Of a stretch of 51,747 bases of DNA, positions 24,460 through 33,121 are shown one piece after another. Under the pieces are notes generated by a model. It saw only the letters and a list, made by a program, of their open reading frames with translations, had not been told where the DNA came from and made no database searches. The position numbers and the translations under genes are program-made. Positions within the stretch are counted from its first letter, which is position 1, and every line of letters begins with the position of its first letter. Source of the stretch: Acetobacteraceae bacterium (GTDB lineage Bacteria > Pseudomonadota > Alphaproteobacteria > Acetobacterales > Acetobacteraceae); contig JASHRV010000364.1 in assembly GCA_030037175.1 (NCBI GenBank), positions 1 through 51,747 of the forward strand, read 5' to 3'.

Positions 24460-24769
24460 GGCGGGCATGACCCGAAAGACGCGTCCGGAGCGCGCTGCGA
24501 TATAACTCAACCGATTGTTGTGACGTTCCTCTCCGTTCGCTAGCATCAAAGTGAACGGAATCAAATGTTCCTATTCTGCCAAATCTGTTAAGCGCGTTCA
24601 GGACGAGCGGGGGCAGCCTATGCACCCGCCTCCCATACAGTCAAGGCAGGCGATGGATGGATAGCCCGGCAGGGGGCTCCCGGAATGCGGCTGACGACGG
24701 TTGGACCCGGCCAGTGCCGGTTGCCCCGATGGGGCGGGGCTTGGGCAACTGGCCAGCCGTTTCCCGCGC
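24460..24769. other. Intergenic region upstream of the second flippase, 310 bp
   Basis: Contains a 7-bp inverted repeat TCCGTTC/GAACGGA (24532-24538 and 24553-24559), a possible operator or a weak hairpin, and around it a loose sigma-70-like pair TTGTGA-N17-TAGCAT. No sigma-54 motif and no gene seen. AT-rich between 24500 and 24600. Confidence 0.35.
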
Positions 24770-26341
24770 ATGAGCGCCGAGCGGTCGATGAAGCCTGCCG
24801 CCACAGGCAGCGAGGATGCCGGCCTTGCGAGCCTTGCTCGGCCGGGCTCGATTCTCCAACGCACAGCCCACGGCGCCGCGTGGGTGATCGGCTGGCGGGT
24901 GGCGACACGACTGCTCGGCGTCCTCAACACCCTCGTCCTGGTACGGCTGCTGGCGCCCACGGATTTCGGCCTCGTTGCCCTCGGCTATGGTTTCGTGGGC
25001 GGCCTCGACGCACTCTGCACCGTCGGGGTCGAAGAAGCGATCATCCGCGACGATCGCCCCGACCGCGAGCTCTACGATACCGGCTTCACCATCAATCTTC
25101 TCCGCTCGCTCGGCATGGGGGCCGTTCTGGCCGCTACCTCCGCGACGATCGCGAGCCTGCTTGGCGATCGGCGCCTGGAGGCCATCGTGGTCGTTTTCGC
25201 CGCGATGATCACGCTCACCGGTCTCACCAATATCGGCGTGATCGACTTCCGGCGCTATATCGCGTTCGACAAGGAATTTTTCCTGCAGATCGTACCGCGC
25301 GTGCTGTCGATCGTAGTCGCGATCGCCGCCGCCATGATCTGGAGGAGCTATTGGGCGCTGGTCGCCGGGATCGTCTCCGCCAGCGTGTCCGGCGTGGTCT
25401 TCAGCTACTGGATGCACCCTTACCGACCAAGGTTGACGCTTTGCGCGTGGCGGCGATTGGCCGGGTTCTCTCTCTGGGTGTGGATGCTCGGCGTGATCAG
25501 AACGCTGCGCACCCAAGCTCCAAACCTTATTGTCGGTCGGCTGATCGGCCCTGCTTCGGTCGGGATACTGACCGTCGGCAACGAGGTGGCGAGCCTGCCG
25601 ATCACGGAGTTGGTCGCGCCGCTTAGCCGCGCTTCGTTCTCCGGATTCGCCGCCGGGCGCCAGAGTGATGCGGATCGCGCAGAGGATTTCCTGCGCATCC
25701 TGGGCGCCATGGCGCTGTTCACGCTCCCGGCCGGCATCGGCATCTCGTTGGTCGCCTATCCCGTGATCAAGCTTGCCTTCGGTCCGGACTGGCTGCAGGC
25801 GGTGCCGCTCGTCGAGGTGCTGGGGGTTGCCGGGACGATGACGCTGTTCGGATCGGTCAGCGCCACCTTGTTCACGGCGCACGCCTGGATGCGCCCGATG
25901 GCGAAGATCAGCGGTGCCACGACCATCGCCTGCGTGCTCCTGCTGGCGGCGCTCGTGCCTTATTTCGGCGTGCTCGGCGCAGCCTTCGCGATCGCAATCA
26001 CGGACGCATTCAACCAGGCGATCTATCTGGTGGCAACGTTGCACCGCCTGGGCCTTCGCCTGTCCGCGCTTTTCTCCCGGGTCTGGCGAAGCCTGCTGGC
26101 ATCCACGGCGATGGTGCTCGCGCTCGTGCGGCTCGGGCTCGGTTGGACAGTCCTTCCCGGCAACCAACTGGCCCTCGCGAGCCATCTGTTCTGGGCAGTC
26201 GTACTTGGTGCGGGCGTCTATTTCGCCTTCCTGCTCGGGGCATGGATGGCGGCGGGAAGGCCGTCGGGGGCGGAAGCGGATGTGCTTGCGCTGGCAACCC
26301 ATCTAGCGGGCAACGTCATGCCAGGCCGGAGGCACGCATGA
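24770..26341 (+). CDS. Polysaccharide flippase (Wzx/MATE-like membrane protein)
   Basis: 523 residues from ATG 24770; ATG 24788 is an alternative and neither has a strong ribosome-binding site. The protein is mostly hydrophobic with about 12-14 membrane helices, starting ILQRTAHGAAWVIGWRVATRLLG, and includes the typical VRLLAPTDFGLVALG, LRTQAPNLIVGRLIGPASVGILTVGNEV and ITDAFNQAIYLVATL segments. This family moves lipid-linked sugar units across the inner membrane. It shares its first about 100 residues with the truncated gene at the left edge. The stop overlaps the next start (ATGA), so flippase and the secreted enzyme-like protein are translated together. Confidence 0.9.
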   Translation: MSAERSMKPAATGSEDAGLASLARPGSILQRTAHGAAWVIGWRVATRLLGVLNTLVLVRLLAPTDFGLVALGYGFVGGLDALCTVGVEEAIIRDDRPDRELYDTGFTINLLRSLGMGAVLAATSATIASLLGDRRLEAIVVVFAAMITLTGLTNIGVIDFRRYIAFDKEFFLQIVPRVLSIVVAIAAAMIWRSYWALVAGIVSASVSGVVFSYWMHPYRPRLTLCAWRRLAGFSLWVWMLGVIRTLRTQAPNLIVGRLIGPASVGILTVGNEVASLPITELVAPLSRASFSGFAAGRQSDADRAEDFLRILGAMALFTLPAGIGISLVAYPVIKLAFGPDWLQAVPLVEVLGVAGTMTLFGSVSATLFTAHAWMRPMAKISGATTIACVLLLAALVPYFGVLGAAFAIAITDAFNQAIYLVATLHRLGLRLSALFSRVWRSLLASTAMVLALVRLGLGWTVLPGNQLALASHLFWAVVLGAGVYFAFLLGAWMAAGRPSGAEADVLALATHLAGNVMPGRRHA

Positions 26342-28434
26342 GGCACGGCAAACTCTCCGCATCGCTCGCATTCGCGTTTGCGGTCTCCCTGGCCACGCCC
26401 GCATTCGCCAGCCCCAGGACTGTGTTGGTCGCGTCTGCTGCCATTCCCCAGCCAACGCGGCCGGGCGAGATCGTCGGGCTGGTTCTGCAGAATCTCGGCA
26501 AGACGACGACACCGGTTCTGCCACTCACATTCGGTGAGGTATTCAAGCCGGGCGCGGTCATGCCGGACGACCAGCTTCTGCTCGACATTGGCAAGCAAAT
26601 CCCGATCCAGGTGGACCCTAGAACCTACAATTCCGATGGTTCGGTCGCCATGGCAACGCTCACCGTGATGGCGCCACCCTTGCCGGCGCGCACCGCTACG
26701 GGCGCGATAGTGGTGCGGGCTCCGGCCGACGCACCGCCGCCGGCTGCTCCCGTCGATCTTTCCGCAGTACTCGCGCATTACCACCTGAACGTCGTTCTCG
26801 ATTTCAAGACTCCTGACGGTTCGACGAATCGGATCACGGTCAATGGCGTGGCTGCCCTGCAGGCGGGCCTGCAGAAGGGCACAGCAAGCATCTGGCGCCA
26901 TGGCCCGGAGGCAAGCGAAGCGCTTGTCAATGTGCCGGTGCGCGGATCGTTCCGCCTTGTCTTCGACATCACCGCCTTCGCGAACGGCACGTTTTCAAGC
27001 GACCTGCGGTTCGACAATGATATCGCGATGCAGCCGGTTGGTGGCACCGTCACCTATGACGAGCAGATCATCCAGAATGGACAGACGGTCTCTCAACAGA
27101 GCAACATCACGCAGTTCCAATACCAGGACTGGCACACGGTGGTCGGCACCTCCAGCCCGGCTGCAGACGTGAACATCCAGCACGATATCGCCTATCTGGA
27201 AGAGACCGGGGCAATTCCCAACTTCGATCTCCATCTCGGTGTCGTCACCTCGCTTCTCGCCCAGGAAGCCGCCATCATGGCCAAACCGGGATGGGGGAAT
27301 CCCCTCTCGTCGAATTTTATAACGAAGTCGATGCCAGCGGTCGGCGGGCGGCCGGATATCGGCCTGACGACGGCGTGGAACGCGGCCTGGCTGATGACGC
27401 AGAATCCGATCGCTGCGCGGTTCGCCCTTGGCCAAGCCGACGCCGCCAGCGCGGTGCCTTGGCACTTCTTCTACCCCCCTGCCAGAGGATATCTCACCAC
27501 CCAGGATATTCCGACCATCTGGATCGAGGCTTCGCTCCAACACCCGTTCACCGCGACGCCCCTGACGCAGCCGCTGACGGTGGTCGACGGCTGGAGGGTC
27601 GATCCGGCGCATCAACCGGACCTCTCCTACGTCGCTTACCTGCTGACCGGCAGCGAGTACAACCTCGATCAGCTCAACGCGCAGGCAGCCTGGTGCGAAA
27701 CGATGTTCTGGCCGGCCCCTCAGGCACGAAACTGGGGCCAAGGGCTGGTGGTGCAAGGCAATCAGGTACGCGCCGCCGCTTGGAGCCTGCGCGAGATCGT
27801 CGAAGCAGCCTATGCCAACCCGACGGGTTCGCCGATGCAGCGCTATTTCCGGAAGATGGAGAACAACAATTTTTCTTGGCTGGTTGCGCAGATTCCCGCC
27901 TGGACAGCGAATGAAGGGCAAGCCTACGGCTACATTCCTGGGCTCTACGGCAGCCGCGGGTCGATGGGTGCCTGGGAACAGGATTTCCTGGCGAGCACCG
28001 TGGTGCTCGCCGCCGAGCAAGGCGACCAGCAGGCCGTTACCTTCCTCAAGTGGGAAAGCAATTTTCTGGTTGGACGCTTCCTCAACCAGGACAACGGTTT
28101 CAATCCGCGCGACGGGGTGGCCTACAACATTTTCACTTACGACCCCCACACCGGCCGGACCTACAAGACCTGGGCCGAGATTGAAAAGGCGACCGAAGCG
28201 GCAGATGGCTCCAACGGCAACGGCTGGAAGCGCAGCAACGGCTACTATGCCCAGCTTGGGCTGGCGAGCTTGGCGGGCATCATTAGCGTGACCGGGTCGG
28301 ACCAGGCTCGCAAAGCCTATCGCTGGTTGCTCGCCAGCGGCGCGCCTTTTATCGATCCCGTCTCGCGTGCGACCTGGCCCCAATTCGCCGTCGTGCCGCG
28401 CCGCGGGCGGGCGGCTCGTCCGGCGACACATTGA
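26338..28434 (+). CDS. Secreted paralogue of the large EPS-locus protein (putative polysaccharide-active enzyme)
   Basis: 698 residues from ATG 26338 (overlap ATGA with the flippase). Signal peptide about 1-25 (LSASLAFAFAVSLATPAFA). Then a beta-rich N-terminal part and a helical, aromatic-rich core collinear with the core of the protein at 20008-23358: VGGRPDIGL (335-343), VPWHFFYPP, GYLTTQD, LDQLNAQAAW, RNWGQGL, QVRAAAW, YANPTGSPMQRYFRKM. This version lacks the phage-like modules and carries a signal peptide, suggesting that it acts in the periplasm or outside on the EPS as a lyase, hydrolase or transferase. I do not recognise a named family and catalytic residues are not assignable by eye. 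Confidence 0.7.
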   Translation: MRHGKLSASLAFAFAVSLATPAFASPRTVLVASAAIPQPTRPGEIVGLVLQNLGKTTTPVLPLTFGEVFKPGAVMPDDQLLLDIGKQIPIQVDPRTYNSDGSVAMATLTVMAPPLPARTATGAIVVRAPADAPPPAAPVDLSAVLAHYHLNVVLDFKTPDGSTNRITVNGVAALQAGLQKGTASIWRHGPEASEALVNVPVRGSFRLVFDITAFANGTFSSDLRFDNDIAMQPVGGTVTYDEQIIQNGQTVSQQSNITQFQYQDWHTVVGTSSPAADVNIQHDIAYLEETGAIPNFDLHLGVVTSLLAQEAAIMAKPGWGNPLSSNFITKSMPAVGGRPDIGLTTAWNAAWLMTQNPIAARFALGQADAASAVPWHFFYPPARGYLTTQDIPTIWIEASLQHPFTATPLTQPLTVVDGWRVDPAHQPDLSYVAYLLTGSEYNLDQLNAQAAWCETMFWPAPQARNWGQGLVVQGNQVRAAAWSLREIVEAAYANPTGSPMQRYFRKMENNNFSWLVAQIPAWTANEGQAYGYIPGLYGSRGSMGAWEQDFLASTVVLAAEQGDQQAVTFLKWESNFLVGRFLNQDNGFNPRDGVAYNIFTYDPHTGRTYKTWAEIEKATEAADGSNGNGWKRSNGYYAQLGLASLAGIISVTGSDQARKAYRWLLASGAPFIDPVSRATWPQFAVVPRRGRAARPATH

Positions 28435-28549
28435 GCAGTCCATCTATCGTGCACGCCGCCTGGCCGGGATTGTCGCTGCGGTCCGATTTTGGCGTACAGT
28501 GTCCGGATCTCGATGATGATGCGGGTAAGCGGCGGCGGGGTGCTAAGAC

Positions 28550-29347
28550 GTGAGTGCGGCGGTGCCCGGAAGCCCGTATCCGACGGAAGCCGCATATGAG
28601 GTCTGCCGACTCAAATTTGATGCGGAAGGCCCGCTGGGCTGGTCTCCACGGATACGCCGGCGCTTCGGATATTTCACCCCGGATGAATGGTACGAGGCGA
28701 CCTTGTTTCGCCTCGTTGAGAATGGAACCGACTGGCTGGATGTCGGGTGCGGGCGCGATCTCTTCCCCTCCAACCGGCCTCTTGCACGACTTCTCTCCAC
28801 GCGTGCACACACGCTCGTCGGCCTCGATCCCAGCGAAAATATCGAGATGAACGAGTTTGTGCACGAGCGCGCTAAGTGCCCCCTCGAAGAGTACGAAACC
28901 GACCGGCGTTTCGATTTGATCTCGCTTCGTATGGTGGCAGAGCATATCGCTGACCCGTCCCCCGCCGTCGCCGCTCTCGGCCGCCTGACACGGAATGCCG
29001 GACGGATTGTGGTCTATACAGTGAGCAAGTGGTCCCCGGTATCCTTGCTGGCCGCTGCAACGCCGGTGGCGGTGCATCGCGCACTCAAGCGGACCCTCTG
29101 GAAGGTCCTTCCTGAGGACACGTTCCCTACGGCCTACCGCATGAATACCCGCAAGGAATTGCGACGCCTCTTCGCGGCAGGAGGCTTCGTCGAGGAAAGC
29201 TTCCTCTATCTAGATGATTGCCGTGGCCTGTCATGGTCACCGCTCACCCTGATGCTTGAACTCTCGGGATGGAGGGCTCTCCGGGCCGTCGGGTTGCGCT
29301 ATCCCGAACTCTGCCTTCTCGGCGTCTACCGGAAGAGGATGAATTGA
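28550..29347 (+). CDS. SAM-dependent class I methyltransferase
   Basis: 265 residues from GTG 28550; no ATG fits before the conserved sequence and the ribosome-binding site is weak. SAM motif WLDVGCGRDLF followed by LVGLDPS, then DLISLRMVAEHIADP and GRLTRNAGRIVVYT, with a Met/Trp-rich C-terminus. This is a methyltransferase type 11-like fold. It probably methylates a sugar or terminal group in the EPS pathway. Separated from the next methyltransferase by 13 nt. Confidence 0.85.
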   Translation: MSAAVPGSPYPTEAAYEVCRLKFDAEGPLGWSPRIRRRFGYFTPDEWYEATLFRLVENGTDWLDVGCGRDLFPSNRPLARLLSTRAHTLVGLDPSENIEMNEFVHERAKCPLEEYETDRRFDLISLRMVAEHIADPSPAVAALGRLTRNAGRIVVYTVSKWSPVSLLAAATPVAVHRALKRTLWKVLPEDTFPTAYRMNTRKELRRLFAAGGFVEESFLYLDDCRGLSWSPLTLMLELSGWRALRAVGLRYPELCLLGVYRKRMN

Positions 29348-29360
29348 AAAGTCATAGATA

Positions 29361-30248
29361 ATGTCGCAAACTCTCGAGCTGAGAAGAGACCGTCCCGGAA
29401 CCGAAGGCACGGCGATGAACTGGATATCCGATGACCAGCGGGACGCGATTCTCCGGGTGCCGCATTTCGGCCAGAGCCATTACGCGGTCTGGGATCTGAA
29501 TGACAACCTCAATTTCTACATGTTCCACTTCGTCGAGCCGTTCCTGGCCCGGCCTGATATGTCCAGCGCCCGCGTCATCGCCGACATCGGCGCAGGATAT
29601 GGGTGGCTGGCGATTGCGTTTGGTCTGCGAACGAATATCCGGATCATCGCGATCGATATGAACGAGCCGCGGCTCGTGGCCGCGCGGAAGATCGCGGAAG
29701 TTCTCGGTGTCGCCGACCGGATCGAGTGGCGCACAGGGGCAGCCGGCGCCTTGCCGCTGGAGGATCGGGAGGTGGATGCCGCCTATTGTATCGAAGTCGT
29801 CGAACACACAGGCAAGGATCCCAGTGTGATTCGGGATCTCGGGCGCGTGACCCGGGACATTCTGATAATCACCTCGCCGAACCTGCTGTTTCCCATGATC
29901 CATCATGACACCAGCCTACCTTTCTGCCATTGGCTACCGATGCCGATGAGGGATCTTTACGCCTCGGTTTGCGGCCGGAAAAATCGGCAGGATGGAAATC
30001 TCTTCTGGTCCCCCGGAGAGTTGATGGCCGTCCTCGGAGATTTCGAGAGGACGTCTTCCTTCTTCCAGTTCGCGGATTATGCCGAGTATGCGTGCGCTAT
30101 GCGAGGATTGGCGGCGGAACGGAGCGCGCCGCAGCGCCTCTCCGCTGCGGCGCGGGATAAGTATTATCGGCTTGCTTCGCTGGCCGGAAGGAATGCGATC
30201 TATTTTCTGCCGAACCTAGCCTCCTTGTTCCGCCGCCGCGCGGCCTGA
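29361..30248 (+). CDS. SAM-dependent class I methyltransferase
   Basis: 295 residues from ATG 29361. SAM motif VIADIGAGYGWLAIAFGL, acidic IIAIDMNEP, and DAAYCIEVVEHTGKDPSVIRDLGRV (the usual EVVEH motif IV region). The C-terminal third is specific to this subgroup. Tandem with the preceding methyltransferase but not closely similar in sequence, so each probably has its own position on the sugar. An internal ATG (29415) is possible. Ends just before the convergent GT4. Confidence 0.85.
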   Translation: MSQTLELRRDRPGTEGTAMNWISDDQRDAILRVPHFGQSHYAVWDLNDNLNFYMFHFVEPFLARPDMSSARVIADIGAGYGWLAIAFGLRTNIRIIAIDMNEPRLVAARKIAEVLGVADRIEWRTGAAGALPLEDREVDAAYCIEVVEHTGKDPSVIRDLGRVTRDILIITSPNLLFPMIHHDTSLPFCHWLPMPMRDLYASVCGRKNRQDGNLFWSPGELMAVLGDFERTSSFFQFADYAEYACAMRGLAAERSAPQRLSAAARDKYYRLASLAGRNAIYFLPNLASLFRRRAA

Positions 30249-30255
30249 ATTGCCG

Positions 30256-30285
30256 CCATCAGGGTACGGACAGGCTCCCTGATGG
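30256..30285. terminator. Bidirectional terminator-like hairpin between convergent genes
   Basis: Stem CCATCAGGG (30256-30264) and CCCTGATGG (30277-30285), 12-nt loop, midway between the stop codons of the methyltransferase (30248) and the GT4 (30314). No clear U-tract, so moderate confidence. Confidence 0.5.
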
Positions 30286-30313
30286 GCGCCGCCTTGGCCT
30301 TCTTGCCGACCCG

Positions 30314-31546
30314 TCACCGGGCGGGTACGACCGCCGCCTGGCGAGGGGAAACGTTCGCAGGAGGCAAACGGCTATGCAGGACCGCCTTGAACACCGCTGC
30401 CTGTCCTGCGCTCGTCGCTTCCCACCCGAAACGCTCGGCATAGGCGCACGTCGCAGCGCGTGACGGCGGCGCTGCGAGGAGGTCCTGCACCGCGGAGGCG
30501 ATTGCCTCGGGCGTGTTGGCCGCAGTGATGCGGCCGGAGTCGGCTCCTTGCACGACCTCGGGATTGCCCCAAACGTTCGAGGCCACCACTGGCGTGCCGC
30601 AGGCCATGGCTTCCAGCAGAACGTTCGCCCAGCCTTCGCGGCTGGATGCGAGAACGAGCGCTTCGGCGGCGGAGTAATAGAGGGGAAGCTCGGCCTGTCG
30701 CACGGCGCCGACGAAGTGGACTCTTCCGCCGAGCCCGAGCCGTGCCACGAGTGCTGCGAGCCCCGCGCGCTCGGGCCCCTCGCCCACGATGAGAAGATCG
30801 AGGTCCGGAAGGGAAGGCATCGCGGTGATGACGCGATGATGGCCCTTCCGTTCGATCAGATGCCCGACCGAAAGGATCGTTGGGCGGACGAGACCAAGCT
30901 TCGCGCGCGCTTCGCTCCTGGGCAGCGGACGGAAGAGAGCGGCGTCGACCCCATTGCGAAGAACCGTGACGCGGCCTGGTTCGGCACCGAGCTCGATCAG
31001 GCGCTGCTTCAGGGCTTCGCTCACCGCGACTAGCGCATCGGCACCGGCGATCGCGCGCTTGATCAGAAGCCGCGGAAAGAAATAGTCGGGACAGGCCGTC
31101 ACGTCCGAACCGCGCGCGGTGAGGATGACCGGCAGGCCGAAGCGCCGGCCGAGCCAGACCGCGGCAACGCCATCGGGATAGATATAATGCGCGTCGATCG
31201 CATCGAATGTGTGGCCTTCTGCGAGCAGGTGGGCGAGCGCCCACACAGCGGCCCGGTAGAGGAGGAACGGTGCGGCGGACATGCCGAGGCGCGGGATGAC
31301 GAGATAGCGCGGATGATGCACGGTAAGGCCAAGCCGTTCCTCGCGGCGCGGCGCGCGGGCATGGCGGGCCCAGGTGCCGAAGAGCGATGAGCGCAACGGG
31401 AAAAAAGGCACGGGCGCCAAAACAGTGCTCGTGACTTTCTCGTGCAGGACCAGATGGCGGAGCCGCGTCTCGACGAAGATGCCATGATTGGGCACGGCAT
31501 CGTTGGGATAGAGAGTGGAAAAGGTGAGCAGCCGTAGGGGTGTCAT
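30314..31546 (-). CDS. Glycosyltransferase family 4
   Basis: 410 residues from ATG 31546, fixed by the 4-nt overlap with the small membrane gene's stop (ATGA). GT-B fold: N-terminal LLTFSTLYPNDAVPNHGIFVE, DAHYIYPDG, ILTARGSDV; C-terminal VLRNGVDAALF, LSVGHLIERKGHH, LLIVGEGPER, ASSREGWANVLLEAMACGTPVVASNVWG. This subgroup (N-terminal PNHG.FVE) is common beside exosortase/EPS genes. It is the last gene of the minus-strand core operon starting at 40726. Confidence 0.92.
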   Translation of the reverse strand: MTPLRLLTFSTLYPNDAVPNHGIFVETRLRHLVLHEKVTSTVLAPVPFFPLRSSLFGTWARHARAPRREERLGLTVHHPRYLVIPRLGMSAAPFLLYRAAVWALAHLLAEGHTFDAIDAHYIYPDGVAAVWLGRRFGLPVILTARGSDVTACPDYFFPRLLIKRAIAGADALVAVSEALKQRLIELGAEPGRVTVLRNGVDAALFRPLPRSEARAKLGLVRPTILSVGHLIERKGHHRVITAMPSLPDLDLLIVGEGPERAGLAALVARLGLGGRVHFVGAVRQAELPLYYSAAEALVLASSREGWANVLLEAMACGTPVVASNVWGNPEVVQGADSGRITAANTPEAIASAVQDLLAAPPSRAATCAYAERFGWEATSAGQAAVFKAVLHSRLPPANVSPRQAAVVPAR

Positions 31547-31749
31547 CGCGCTCGGCGCATGCGGACGGAACGTACCTGGCGGCCGCGCGGGGAAGAGGCC
31601 CGGGAAGGGCCCTCGGCTTGTGCCTGATCGGGCTCGCGCATGTCGAACGGCGCCCAACGAGCGCTTCGGCCAGAAGCGGCGCGCACGGTCCAGAGCGCAA
31701 GCCACACGACGGTGAAAATCGCGAAAGTGAAGAACAGACCCTTGATCAT
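31543..31749 (-). CDS. Small single-pass membrane protein, coupled to both neighbours
   Basis: 68 residues. One membrane segment at about 3-21 (KGLFFTFAIFTVVWLALW) followed by a basic, disordered tail. Both ends overlap neighbours by ATGA: its start overlaps the ligase stop (31746) and its stop overlaps the GT4 start (31546). Such double coupling is strong evidence that it is translated. No family recognised; a role as a membrane adaptor between ligase and GT is only a guess. Confidence 0.75.
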   Translation of the reverse strand: MIKGLFFTFAIFTVVWLALWTVRAASGRSARWAPFDMREPDQAQAEGPSRASSPRGRQVRSVRMRRAR

Positions 31750-33098
31750 CGTGCGATGCGCCTGAGCCGCCAGGATGGAATCGCACCCGCCTGCGCCGGG
31801 CGTACGATTCGTGGGCGCCAGCCGGAGCGCTGGACGGGCCATGGATGGGAAGCCGCCGTCGCCGAGGCACGACGAAGGAGATCGCGCGTCGCAGCGAGGG
31901 CGACGAGAAGAGCGAAGGTGAGATCGTAATAGCCCATCGAGAGGAAGCTGCCAGCGCTCACGAAAGCGATGAGCGAGACCTCGGCCATGCGCGCGAAATC
32001 CTCAGCCCACGCCAGGGTGGGGTCACCGCGGGCAAGGCGGCGGATACGCCGGACATTGACGAAGCCGAGCACCAGCATGCCGACCCAAACGAAGAAGGCG
32101 GGAAAACCGTTCTCGCTCAGCACCTCGAACCAGATGCTGTGGACGGCGCGAGCCAGCGCGTTTGGATAGAACTGGTGCAGGACCTGGGGCGTCTTGGTGC
32201 TCTCATAGCCCGCGCCGGTGAGTGGACGAGCAAGAGCAATGCCGATCGCCTGGCCCCAAACAGTCAGCCGCGCCTCGGCAGATTGGTCTTGACTATAGTG
32301 ATCGATCGTCATCATGCGGTCTTTCCAACCGGCCGGCATGAAAGCGAGCCCGAGCGCGAGCAGCAACACCATGATGGGGCCGGTGAAGAGCCGGTGGCGG
32401 CTGTGCCACCACAAGAACAACCCTATGACGGCGAGCCCAAGCAAGGCGCCGCGAGAGTAGCTCGCGAGCACGGAGAGGAAAGTCAGGAGCATCGCAAGAG
32501 CGAGCCCTTTGCGAACGACCGCATGCGCCGAATGCAGGCGGAGATAGTTCATCAGCGGCAGGACGATCAGCAGCGCGACGGCGAGCTGGTTGTTGTCGCC
32601 GATGATCGAGTCGGGTGGGCCCCAGATGCGATCATGCCCGCCAGTCACGATCGCGAAAAGCCCGCCGACGACGCCGTAGAAGCCGAGCGAGATCACCATC
32701 ACCCAGATCAGCGCATGCAGGCGATGGCGGCTCGAAAGGAGTGAAGCGAGGACGAGGAGAAAGACGAGAGTCTTCATCTCCTGCGTCCAGGCCTGCAGGA
32801 CGCGGTCCGGCGGGCCGAGCGCGAAGAGGCTGGAAATGGAAGTGAGGATCAGGAAAAGGATGACCAGCAGGACCATCCCATTGGCGGGCAGACGTTTCGG
32901 CTCGCGTGCAACGATGCAGCCGACGAGTGTGGCAAGAACTGAGAGCAGGGCCCATGGCGGTGCGGCGGCGATCCCCCAGAGCTCCATCTGCGGGCTCATG
33001 AAGGAGATCCAGTAATAGGCGATCACGCCCGCCATCGGCGCGATTGCCGCCATCGGCAAAAGACCGCCCATGGCGAGCAGGAAGATCAGCCCGCGCAT
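31746..33098 (-). CDS. O-antigen-ligase/Wzy-like membrane protein, exosortase-associated
   Basis: 450 residues with about 10-12 hydrophobic segments, starting MRGLIFLLAMGGLLPMAA. The signatures for the exosortase A-associated 'putative O-glycosylation ligase' group are visible: AYYWISFMSPQMELWG near the N-terminus, RIWGPPDSIIGDNNQLAVALLIVLP in the middle, VLASYSRGALLGLAV, and the large periplasmic loop with LTVWGQAIGIALARPLTGAGYE and HSIWFEVLSENGFPAFFVW. It may polymerise repeat units or transfer polysaccharide to sorted proteins. It follows prsT after 23 nt, and overlaps the small membrane gene. Confidence 0.92.
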   Translation of the reverse strand: MRGLIFLLAMGGLLPMAAIAPMAGVIAYYWISFMSPQMELWGIAAAPPWALLSVLATLVGCIVAREPKRLPANGMVLLVILFLILTSISSLFALGPPDRVLQAWTQEMKTLVFLLVLASLLSSRHRLHALIWVMVISLGFYGVVGGLFAIVTGGHDRIWGPPDSIIGDNNQLAVALLIVLPLMNYLRLHSAHAVVRKGLALAMLLTFLSVLASYSRGALLGLAVIGLFLWWHSRHRLFTGPIMVLLLALGLAFMPAGWKDRMMTIDHYSQDQSAEARLTVWGQAIGIALARPLTGAGYESTKTPQVLHQFYPNALARAVHSIWFEVLSENGFPAFFVWVGMLVLGFVNVRRIRRLARGDPTLAWAEDFARMAEVSLIAFVSAGSFLSMGYYDLTFALLVALAATRDLLRRASATAASHPWPVQRSGWRPRIVRPAQAGAIPSWRLRRIAR

Positions 33099-33121
33099 CT
33101 TCCTACCCCCAGCGCCGTCCG

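Noticed and set aside
24532-24559. TCCGTTC/GAACGGA inverted repeat as a terminator
   Set aside because: Only 7 bp with a 14-nt loop and no U-tract; possibly an operator but nothing supports it.
26995-28443. Long minus-strand open frame opposite the secreted enzyme-like gene
   Set aside because: Antisense shadow of a gene with a signal peptide and a paralogue; no start context.
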